Below are positions 32,509 through 42,065 of a stretch of 64,000 nt of DNA, in pieces (the stretch's first letter is position 1; each line of letters starts with the position of its first letter). Location: contig NC_088867.1 of the NCBI RefSeq assembly GCF_032884065.1, positions 45,385,453 to 45,449,452 of the forward strand, in the 5' to 3' direction. The position numbers and the translations under genes were made by a program. Below the pieces are notes generated by a model that saw only the letters and a program-made list of their open reading frames with translations, had not been told where the DNA came from and searched no databases. Source of the stretch: Artemia franciscana. Lineage: Eukaryota; Arthropoda; Branchiopoda; Anostraca; Artemiidae.

Positions 32509-33350
32509 TTACGGGGGGAGGGGGGGTTTCTTCTAGCGTTGTTGGATTGTAGAGTTTTTTATGAATTGAAGTTGGATTGTGGCATGGGAGCTTTATAGAT
32601 AAGGGAAACAGACTAGGAGGGTTCTATTGACAAGTCTCTATAACCATGGAGATGAAATCATTATCATGACGTTTTGGTCTGCCGAGATGGGCAGATTCCC
32701 TTGGGAACTAACCAGTAGACAATAGGATCTGTACCTGTACATTGACGCAAAGACAAACACAATTATTAACAATAATTTTATTTTCTTACTTCATATACAA
32801 CTTTAGGTAAAATGACTCCAATGAAAGATAGCAGTATAATGTGCATCAGAGAGTGACTACCAAAAACTGAATTGCACTCCTAACTTTTGGTTCACCTTAT
32901 ATATCCCGAATCAACCCGGATTTCTAAATTAAGCACTGGGTAGACCTCAGAAATGTTGCAACACAACTCTTATTTTGATTATACAACATAAATCTAATTT
33001 TGGTAGTCAAAAAAAGTATCATTTTGTATTGTTTTCGACTACCAAAATTGGTAGCTGTAAAATTTGCTGTAATTGCGAAATTGTAACCAAAATTGCTTGC
33101 TGTAAAACTATCATTAAAAACTATCAAAAAAGGTATTATTTTCGACTACCAAAATTGGTAGCTGCAAAACTTGCTGTAATTGCGAAATTGTAAGCAAAAT
33201 TGCTTGCTGTGAAACTTGTGCCAAAAAAGTAAAACTTTGTTTTACTTTTGTAAAATTTTTGTTTGAAACCTTCTAAAGTGAACGAAATGAGAGACTTGGT
33301 TTTGAGTTCTGAAAGGAGGGGGGGAGGGGGTTGCTGGTCCATATGTTACA
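32509..33350 (-). repeat. 3' LTR of the gypsy-like element
   Basis: Shared with 48318-49160 from TTACGGGG to GTTACA. It contains an internal ~140 bp duplication (CGACTACCAAAATTGGTAGC twice, at about 33039 and 33143). The outermost bases read GATTACGG instead of TGTTACGG as at the inner edge of the other LTR, so the exact terminus is uncertain. Confidence 0.93.
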
Positions 33351-33366
33351 TATCCCCTATCCCGCT
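33351..33366 (-). other. Polypurine tract
   Basis: On the minus strand AGCGGGATAGGGGATA lies directly upstream of TGTAACATATGG, the start of the 3' LTR. Its position and purine richness (13 of 16) fit the plus-strand primer of a gypsy-type element. Confidence 0.6.
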
Positions 33367-35083
33367 GTAGATTGACGCCCTCGTCAATCAGAACGTTCCC
33401 TGTCCTTAAATTTTATCTTTCATACAGTTTCTTATTGTCAATATATTCTTATTTTAATTCTTTCACCACAAAAATGATTATTCAAAGAGAACGTATATCA
33501 AACACCTTGTATTGAACCTACACCTTACACTTGAATTATATTAATACATCACTTGACATGAATAAGGTTTATACGTGAATACCTGGTTTCAAAATTTTTT
33601 TATTTTTTTTGTATTTATTTAGTTTTTAATTGATCACAGGTATTCTTACAATAAAGTGTAAAATATACAACATTATATAAAAAGAATTACCACTTGCACT
33701 TTTATTAAGTTTCAACTATTCACTACTTGGCACTTTTTAATTGTTCATCACTTAGTATTTCGGGAATATTACACACCGATCACAATTCTCGTGTCCTTGC
33801 CCTATTTACTGATTGAACTAATATAATGTCATTCTTTAATTTATCACCCTTAAGTTTTTTTTGTTTCTTGAAAATTTAGCAACCGTACAGTCTGTCTTGT
33901 TATTACGCTTTTACAAAATGGGAAGTGCAGGACTTGGAACACCTATCCCCAGGAGTTTAAGTACAAAAGTACACACGGTACTACGGTTCTTCCGTTCCTT
34001 TCCCGCTCCCTTCTGTATTTTAAGCGTTATTCTTATTGTCTTTAATTTATTTGACTGAGGTAGTATTTAAAACCTTACTTTGTGGTTGACTCTAAAGTTT
34101 ATAAGAATAGGAATTTAGAATGTTCTGTTTGAATCTTCATCTAGGTCTGATGTTGCTGATATCGGGTCTCCATGTTGAATTAGGTTACCATCTTTGGTGC
34201 CTTCGTGGGTATGTTGTGGTTGTATTTGCTGGCTGGAGGTTACGTCTTCTCTAGCCTACGGTGTTCAGTCAGAAAGATGAAAATGATTGTAGTATGGTAG
34301 ATGGCGCTATTTGAGGTGTCATGTGGGTGATAGCCTTCTGGTTGAATCAGGTGTTTTCGGGCATTCTTCGGCGGTTGACGAATCATGATAGGCGTTTTCC
34401 AGTTTTTGACCATGACGTATCGTCGGTCAATGTCAAGAGTATGCCAAGTTCTGTAATAAAAAAAAATTTCCAGGCAGAATCATATGGTTATTAAATAGAA
34501 TAGTAACAATAGTATATAATTATAAAAGCGATGGTTGTAATTAACATTAACTATTGTGACATTTAATTGCACTTGTTTCAAGAATGATTGAGTATATGAT
34601 TAGTATATGATTATATGATTAAACAAGTAACACTGTTTAAAAGCGTTGGTTAAGAACATAATTAATTTTGAGGTTTTTTCTTTTTTTTGTATCTTTCTAA
34701 TCCTTTATACTCCCAACGCAAGGCTTTGTAGAAAAGTAACGTCTTTTTATAGCGTCATAGCCTTTCTATTGCCATGTATTAGGAATATTTAGTTTAGGAA
34801 CACAATATCGAAAATTACAAGAGACAACCTCCACTCTCTTGTTTATATTAAAAAGGGACAAGTGATTTATACTTGTCAGAGGTCTAGATTTTACATAAAA
34901 ATTTTCTGCCAAATATTTATATTTTTGATGTAATTCCGCCAAAAAGAAATACAATTAAATTGTATCTTAGCCTTTTAGCTGTAATACACCAACAATATTT
35001 ATTAAGGTAGGGACTGGATATATGAATATATGGGAAAAAGACCTCGATTTTCCTATACTGTTATATCCTCCCTTTATAATGGC
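33367..35083 (-). other. Region between env and 3' LTR
   Basis: About 1.7 kb, mostly AT-rich and non-coding. The exception is a higher-complexity stretch at 34115-34450 described separately. Possible regulatory or 3' UTR sequence; no motif recognised. Confidence 0.5.
34115..34450 (-). CDS. Small ORF after a splice-acceptor-like site, 3' of env
   Basis: On the minus strand TTTTTTTTATTACAG ends at 34451, a strong acceptor. The following frame is open for ~69 codons (TWHTLDIDRRYVMVKNWKTP, then MIRQPPKNARKHLIQPEGYH) to TAA 34242-34240. A second frame just downstream is open to 34117-34115 with Gln/Thr/Asp-rich sequence ending DLDEDSNRTF. The base composition is clearly richer in GC than its surroundings. 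It could be the last exon of a small spliced accessory protein, possibly now frameshifted; no homology is recognised. Confidence 0.35.
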
Positions 35084-38000
35084 TTAAATATAATCAGGAG
35101 CCGTAGGGTTTAATTGGTGCATTTCTTGTGCATCAATTACATCGTTTTTTTTTCGTCTCAAGAGCTTTCCATAGTTTACTGTGAGTAGCGCTCTCATTGT
35201 TAGAGATATAAGAAATACCATAAATATGGTGATTATTATATTGTACCAGGAATTTGGTGAGAATAATCCGTATTGACTTTCCACATACTTTAATCTTTGG
35301 TCTTCGGTCGTGAACAACGGTATTTGTAGGTCTAATGCCTCTTTTATTTTTGCTAACTGCATAGTACCCTTAATTTTCTCTATCCTGGGCCATAGTGACA
35401 TTTTTGATTCTTCGTTGTTCATGTTTTGTATCGTATAAGACAAATTTATTCCTTGGAAATGTATTATTTTTGGGCTCATAACATTTGTGCTAGTTGTGAT
35501 CAAAGGTGTTTGTACAGTTGTTTCTTTTGTCACGAGTCGGCAACCTTGTTTTATTGTAATTGTTCCAACGTCCTGTAATAGTATTTCGGTTCGATAACTG
35601 GGGTCAATCTTTTCTGTATTGTTATAGCATGATAGAGTTCCTACCGTCTTTCTAGGTACAGTAAATAGCCATAAGTCATTTCGTAAATTAATGAAGATTT
35701 CTCTTTTTGTGCTTCCTACTAAAGCATCACATAAGCTGGGAATATCTTGCTGTTGTGATTCCTTTAGGTAGAGATCTAGTATGCATAATCCGATTTTTAC
35801 ATTATATATAGGTAGCGTTAGTTGGCAGACTAAATTCTTAAGAGATACGCATTCTTTTAAATCCTGTGAATTGGCTAGTGCATATTTCCTTCTGTCTTGA
35901 TCAATTAGCATATATTCTGCTTCAGGCGTAATGCTCATGAAAGAATTGGTCTCTTTAATATTAATTGGAAAAGTAGATATTTTGTATAGATCAAATATGG
36001 ACTGTTGATTAATTAGTGGGATTGTTACGACAGCAAACAGTTGTTTATTAATTTCAGTAATATGCACCTTTAGTTTGGTATAATATAAGAACAAGTTAGC
36101 TACTTCTGGTTCTACTGGTAAGCCGAGACCAAAGGTTAAGTGAGTTTTTATTTCGTTTAGGATGTTCTTAAGGTCAGAAGGATCTACTAAGTCGTAAGAA
36201 AGGGCTCCTCCTGTTAATTCAAATAACGCGAATTCAAATTTATTGACATCAGTAGCTAAGTTCAACAAAGACATAATGACAATGTCGAGTGATACCATTG
36301 TTAGGCTGGAATCGGAGATTATTCTGTCTACTTCATTTTTTAAATAATTCATTGTGTTGACCGTTCTTGAGATTTTTTTAGAAATGGCCTCAATTTTGTC
36401 TTTTTGATAGTTGGCTATACTTGCTTGTATTTTTTGTACATGGAGTGTTGTATTCATGGCTGTATTGAGCCTTTTAACATTATCTCTCAATATATTTAAA
36501 TCTTCCTCGGTTGACAAACCGAATAATCGAGATGCAAGCTCCCCTACTATTGGGATTAAACTTGTTGATCTTTTATATTTACTCCTACGGAAAAATACTT
36601 CAAATATACGTGCTGTGCTTTGTTTAAGTTTTTGTATTTCTGTATTGAATAGTTCAAATAACGCTTCCAACCTTTGTCTATATAATATGAGGAAGGCCTG
36701 ATGGGTTGATATTTTATGAGCATTTTCCATGGTTAATTCCGGGAGGGGTTCTAATTCAGTCTTCGCTGGTTCGTCAGCCATGGCTAGTCGTGCGCAAGTT
36801 TTTTTACCGTCTATACTCCAACATTCTCTCCAGTGGTTTTCATCTTGGCATTTTTTGTCCCCTTCCATGCATTCTGTTCTGCTATAATCGGTGTCGACGA
36901 AAGGGATTTGCCATCTAACTTGTATTCTGCCTCTTTTCTTTGACGTCGAAATTAAACTAGTGGATCGACATGGTTGCCTTACTGTTATTAAAATTTTATT
37001 ATTTCTACTTGGTACTAGTACACTAGGGACAATTTCTGTAGTAATTTCTCACATTGAAGTGTCTAATTCTATTGGTTGTGGGTCATTAATCAGAGGGTTT
37101 GATGTGGGGAATGTTTCTGCCATTTCTATTATTGGGTTAAGTTCAGTTTCGATCGTTGTTGGAGTAAACTAAGTTTCTGCTGTGGTTTCCTCGTTCTGAG
37201 TATTGTACTTCCAGAAGGTCGTCGTTTCATATTTCCTTGAAGTGCTTTTAGAAGTCTTCATTATTTCGTTTAAGTTTTCTTCGGTATTAGAAGTAAGACG
37301 TGGAATATGGGAGGTCGTGTTTATTTTGGTAGCTTCTGTTGTAACGTGTATTATTCTACAGAAATATTGACATTTAAATTTGTATTTCGGTTTGCTGGTA
37401 CCATTAGTGGAATTTGATCCTACTTCAATATTTTCTATACCCCTTATTATCTCTGGTATTTTATTTGTTCGTGTTACAAGGTCAGATACAATGTTTGTTG
37501 TTTGGGTTTCAATTGCAGCGGTTTGTTGTGTGTTTGGGGAAATATTTGTTATATCTTTCTTTTCAACTTCTGTTGGCTTTATTTCAGAAAAATTTATTTC
37601 TCCTTGTACGGGTTTATTCTCAGCCTTGATAGCTCGTTTTGGTCCATTCCATAGTTCTTTGAAGAAATTCCATACTGTGGGCAATTCGTTTAATAATGCA
37701 TATTGTCCATCGTAAAATTTTCCTTGTCTAATTTGGGTCTTATTTGGTTTGATTATGTTTTGGGTCTCTTTATCGTTGTCTAAGTTTTGGTTTTCACTAA
37801 TAGATCTCTTTTTTCTTTTTTCAATAGCTTTTCTGAGTCCTATAGCTTTATCAATTTTGGCCATTTTTGTATCAAAATCATCAACTATTTTCTTTATTTT
37901 GATTTTGGGATAGGTAGGAGATGGATAGGTAAGGGAAGGTATATCTTTCTTTTCTTTATGGTTGCTTTTGCTTGCTTGCAGTCCCTTGTCCAATTTTAGA

Positions 38001-38221
38001 AATTGAAAGATTGATTCCTTTAAGTCATAGGTATTTTTCTCTAGCCTTAATACTTGTTGAAATAAAGTTTCGAATGGTTTAGGGTCTAGTTTCATAAATA
38101 TTTTCCACGCGTTGTTACTGGTCAGAAGTGAGTTTTCATGCTTGAAAATCATTCCATGTTTTATGATATCTTGTGTGTTGGAATGGACGCACAGGGTCAT
38201 CAATATTGTTATCAACTTCAT
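35084..38221 (-). pseudogene. env: F-type envelope glycoprotein frame with two in-frame stops
   Basis: One reading frame of 1046 codons. It starts with a signal-peptide-like segment (MKLITILMTLCVH) and is interrupted by TAG at codon 351 (37171-37169) and TGA at codon 391 (37051-37049). The C-terminal part, open for 594 codons from an ATG at 36868, has a furin-like site (RRSKYKRS), a following hydrophobic fusion-peptide-like stretch, heptad-rich sequence, a membrane anchor near the end (WYNIIITIFMVFLI) and a ~35-residue tail. This is the layout of baculovirus F / errantivirus Env proteins. The N-terminal ~450 codons, Lys/Thr/Asn-rich with a second basic site (KKRS), exceed the usual length of that family. 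The stops make this copy non-functional. Confidence 0.75.
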
Positions 38222-38460
38222 TATTTCTAGAAGAGTTATTTCAGTGATTAGCGGAAATAAGATTTTTTATTTTTTTTTTTGGGGGGGGGGGTTGTGTTAA
38301 ACTTTGTTGGAGCTATACCACCTTAATTATTTTTTTTTCCTTTACCACTTCCGCCAATATTAGGTGTTAATATCATTAGTATATAACACAAACCGTATAA
38401 AGTAAATTAATTTTCTCTTTTCCAAGGAATTATGTTAGTCTTCTCTCTTTAAATTAAAGT
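38222..38460 (-). other. Spacer between SOCS-box ORF and env
   Basis: Low-complexity AT-rich sequence with T and G runs at 38265-38290. It may hold the splice acceptor for an env subgenomic RNA, but none is clear. Confidence 0.4.
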
Positions 38461-39012
38461 TTAAGTTTTTTTTACAGATTTTTTATTATTTATATTAAAG
38501 ATAGGTCCTTTTTCATCAATTTCTTTAAATTCTGATTTTAAAGATTCACTTGTTCTAAAATTTATTATTAGTATATGGTCGCTGTTTTTTATATTAATAT
38601 ACATAAGATAATCTACAAGACATTTTGGTATTTTAAAACTTTCTAATGTATGGTTAGTGCTAAATTTTTGCATAATTGTCCGTATTTTGTTTCTACATAG
38701 TCCTTTTAAACTTGATTGATTAGTTGTATTGCAATTTATTTTATATTTGAATAAATTATAACCAAAAGAATGATTGACAAATTCTACTATAGTTTCAGAT
38801 ACGATGATGTCTGTTCCCGGAAAGATTTTTGACCATAAGTATTGTTTATTTTTGTAAAAATGTACAGTTAGTTTCTTTAGTGCATCGTAATCTTCTCTAT
38901 GTAAAACGGGACATCCTTCTAAGATTTCATTTTGTAAATTATTATTGACGTATTTGTTGTAAACTGAGAGAATTAAGTTTGATTTAATTGATAATTTTAA
39001 GTCTTTTTCCAC
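38461..39012 (-). CDS. SOCS-box accessory protein, C-terminal part
   Basis: A 183-codon frame. Residues ~100-140 read SLKGLCRNKIRTIMQ, ten more residues, then LESFKIPKCLVDYLMY. This fits the SOCS box: an elongin-B/C-binding BC box (L-x3-C-x3-hydrophobic) followed by a Cul5-box-like hydrophobic-Pro-x2-L-x2-Y-L. It resembles the box that ends ankyrin-repeat/SOCS-box (ASB) proteins, where it recruits a Cullin5-RING ubiquitin ligase. Here ~40 more residues follow it. The frame starts by a shift from upstream coding sequence (39472-39060). It is intronless and lies between the ANGEL-like gene and env. The substrate-binding part is not identifiable by eye. Confidence 0.65.
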   Translation of the reverse strand: MEKDLKLSIKSNLILSVYNKYVNNNLQNEILEGCPVLHREDYDALKKLTVHFYKNKQYLWSKIFPGTDIIVSETIVEFVNHSFGYNLFKYKINCNTTNQSSLKGLCRNKIRTIMQKFSTNHTLESFKIPKCLVDYLMYINIKNSDHILIINFRTSESLKSEFKEIDEKGPIFNINNKKSVKKT

Positions 39013-39059
39013 TAATATTAATATGAGATGTAAAGGCCAGATAATTGTGAAGTCATTTA

Positions 39060-39472
39060 CATCACAAAATATCTAGATGTTCGGTAATTAGTTCTCCTAT
39101 CAGGGGGTAATTCTTATTGGTGATTTTATCAAGTATTGTTTTAAATGTTATTGATGAAAATTTTCTTATATACTCATAACCCTCCCCGACTACTTCTTCT
39201 CAAAATTGACAATTTAATATTACATTCATTACATCCTTAATTAAATAGCTTTTAAATATGATTGGTGTTCTTAAAAATTTATAATTTAGATTTCTCACTG
39301 CATTAATAATCAAGCTGTTCCAAATTCCTTCGTTTAATTCATGGTTAAACTTGTATAAATTAGGTAAACTATAATAGTTTTCATGAGAAACAGGTTTTAT
39401 TTGGTCTAGGAGGTTATATTGTGTTTCATTTTTCTCGAGATTAGGGTTACTCCTTGTTCTTCTTATAGGCAT
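39060..39472 (-). pseudogene. N-terminal part of the SOCS-box accessory gene, broken
   Basis: ATG at 39472 opens 90 codons (MPIRRTRSNPNLEKNETQYN, then helical sequence) to TGA at 39202-39200. The same frame then continues open for ~45 more codons to about 39062, where it abuts, one frame over, the sequence leading into the 39012-38461 ORF. So one gene of roughly 330 codons appears broken by one stop and one frameshift. Ankyrin-like helices are possible (a DVND..WPLHL-like stretch near the junction), but no clear repeat is seen. Confidence 0.5.
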
Positions 39473-39661
39473 TTTGTTAGTTTTATTAATTCAAGCAGGA
39501 TATAATTTATATTTACCTGTTATTGTGGGATTAAGTTGTGGCTTATCTAGAAATAGTATTATATTAATATATATATTTTTTTTATTTTTTTTTTATTTTA
39601 GAATTTAAATTTATTATTTCTATAGGGTCTTTTATTAAAAAGTATTTAACAAAGTATATTA

Positions 39662-40786
39662 TTATTTTTTTTCGCAATTCCAACGAAATCTTGCTTCAAG
39701 GTAATAGTGGTCTGATCCATTTTGACTATTAGGTAATGATCCTATTTTTAAGCAGTCCGTGTATGTTGGGGGACGAAGCCTTTCTAATAGTATTACTTCT
39801 TGTTTTTCATGTTTGTTCAATTTTTCGTCAATATTACTGTAGAGAATATAGTCAACTAAATTGTAACAAGTCGAATTCAAACGAACTTTTGGAAATTTAT
39901 CTGAATTATAAACACTTGTAAAGGCAAATTTATGCGTTAATGTACCGGATGAAAAAATTTCTTCTTCAATGCAGTTATTCTGTTTTAGTTCTTGTAAGTA
40001 ATGACAAGAATCAGAAATATATAGCTCCTTTGGGAGAAAGGTTTTCCCAATTTTTTGTGAACCACAGTCAGTTAGTTTTTTTATATCTAGGTGTTCATAC
40101 TTAAGCCTTCCTTGGCTTAAAAAAGAGTATAATTTGCTTGAAGGGGTTAAATTTAAATCACCACAAAGAATAACTGGAAAGTAGTTAGTATTTTTGCAAG
40201 CAACGCGGTTAATTTGTGCAAGAAGTACTTGGAGTTGGGCTAAACGCACATCTTCTCTTTTACGGTTGTATAACAAATGCGTGTTTACAATGCATATCTG
40301 TTTATCCGGGATCTTAAATGGGGTGAGAATAGAAATAAGTGCAATGTTATCTCGATTAAGTAGATCTATTCCATTCTTTAGCATTTCTAAGGAATGATCT
40401 TCTTTTAGGCTAAATTTACATTTCTTAAAAAAGGTGGCACACCCATCAATCTTTCCTTGGGTTTTTTGTTTAAACACTCCGTCATACCCCTGAGATTGAA
40501 AATACGATAAGTAGGTTTTATAATAATAGTCAGCCCCCACTTCCTGTAAGCATACAATATCTGCGTTTTACATTTTGAACTGGTTAAAGAGTCTTTTTTT
40601 TCTATCTGGCCATTTTAAATTTTCTTCGTTACATTTATAGTACAAATACGGCATTGTTTCGATATACCCTTGAGCTAGTACATTATATGACATAATTGTA
40701 AAATTTAAAGATTGAGTTTCTTGGTTTTCGTTTGGCCTTTGACAATTTCTTGGAGTTTCCCACTTTCTGATTTCCGTTAGATTCAT
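39662..40786 (-). pseudogene. ANGEL-like (CCR4-family) EEP-domain nuclease/phosphatase
   Basis: One frame of 375 codons from ATG 40786, with a single in-frame TAA at codon 73 (40570-40568). Before the stop it has FTIMSYNVLAQGYIE, the conserved EEP opening with the catalytic Asn. After it come CLQEVGADYYY (catalytic Glu), DGCATFFKKCKFSL, NTHLLYNRKREDVRLAQL (a signature of the ANGEL branch), LCGDLNLTPSSKLYSF (catalytic Asp/Asn), NLVDYILYS and GSDHYYLEARF (terminal Asp-His). Order and spacing match ANGEL1/ANGEL2, relatives of CCR4 deadenylases; human ANGEL2 is reported as an RNA 2',3'-cyclic phosphatase. It is intronless and within the LTR element, so it was probably captured from a host mRNA. 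All catalytic residues I can locate are retained. Confidence 0.85.
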
Positions 40787-41990
40787 TTTCTTACAATCCT
40801 TCCCTTTTTTGAACTTGGTGTTAATTGGTATTACTATTAAGCAGTATATAAGTTTAAGGTTACCTGTTTGGCTTGGTATTCAGTTGATGATCTGGAAATA
40901 TTATGGTGTTAATTTATTTATGTCAGAAGGACTTAAGGTATTTTACTTCTATATGCAAATTTTTTTGCGGCGCACAATGTGGCACAATATGGCGTAAGGA
41001 ACAGCGCATTGAGTGTTTTTCACTCAGCGCGTCGTAACCATTCAATGGACATATTTATTAAATATATAACGATGTCTTGAACTAGTTAACATTTTAAGTG
41101 TTAACTAGGTTAATAGGTAAACCTAATAGTTTCTATTTAATGAATATAAAATGATTGCACTTTTTAATTTTTTCTTGAATATAAACTTTGGTTAGCCAAA
41201 GTGTAGTGAATATTTAAGTGCGATCTTGATACCGCAGGGAGGATGAAGTAGATTTGATGCCAAGTATGAATGTCTGTTAGATATTGCAAGTTATGGCTAT
41301 ATTAATGTCGTTTTTTAGCTAAAAATTATTATTCGAAGCCACTAAATTTATTTAATAGTAGGGAGGCGAACTAAGAATATGCCCGAAAGGAGTATGACAA
41401 TTATAAAATTGCAAAGTAAATTTGAACAAGTTTGGCTATGACTACAATTTACGAAGACGCTTGTTGTCACTTGACTATTTGTAATAATTTTTTGTTAAGG
41501 CTACTAATGAGTTTTTATTTACTATTATTTGATGGTTATCTCTATAAGCTTTATGTTTTGCAATATTTTAGTTTTTATGGTAGATAAAGTGACAGCGATT
41601 CCTATAGGGCAGGTGTTAGTTATAGTTGTGTTAATAAGCTTTTGCGTTAAGGAATTATTATTGCGGTAGACTATAGTAACAAATTAGTAGCAAAAATTTT
41701 TTTTTTCGTTATTCTTGTTAAATAAAATAGTTTTGGGACCTACTCACAATACTTAGCGGTTTTTGATGAAACAGGCCAATTTTTCAATTTTTGATTAGGC
41801 AGACTTCCTGAAAAGTATTTTCTTTAGGGACTATATATTACAGGATGATTTCTTAGCGAAACCAATTACAATTAGCAAAAAAAAATGACTATTTTTTTTT
41901 TTCCTTTATTTTATCCAAGGCTGATAGATTTTTTATATTAAAAATCTAATTTATCTGCTTTTTTGACAACCCGGCCGGATCTTGTTGTTA
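40787..41990 (-). other. Non-coding spacer between pol and the ANGEL-like gene
   Basis: About 1.2 kb of AT-rich sequence with no frame of note. It could contain promoter or splice signals for the downstream accessory genes; none is recognised. Confidence 0.5.
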
Positions 41991-42065
41991 TCTGTTCTTC
42001 TTTAGGCTCCGTTTTTTTCTTTGGTTTTGCTAGTGATATTAAGTCAAATTTTTTATACTGTTTTT

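Noticed and set aside
36411-38300. Plus-strand frames opposite the envelope and accessory genes
   Set aside because: They are antisense shadows of the minus-strand retroelement genes with no motifs of their own.
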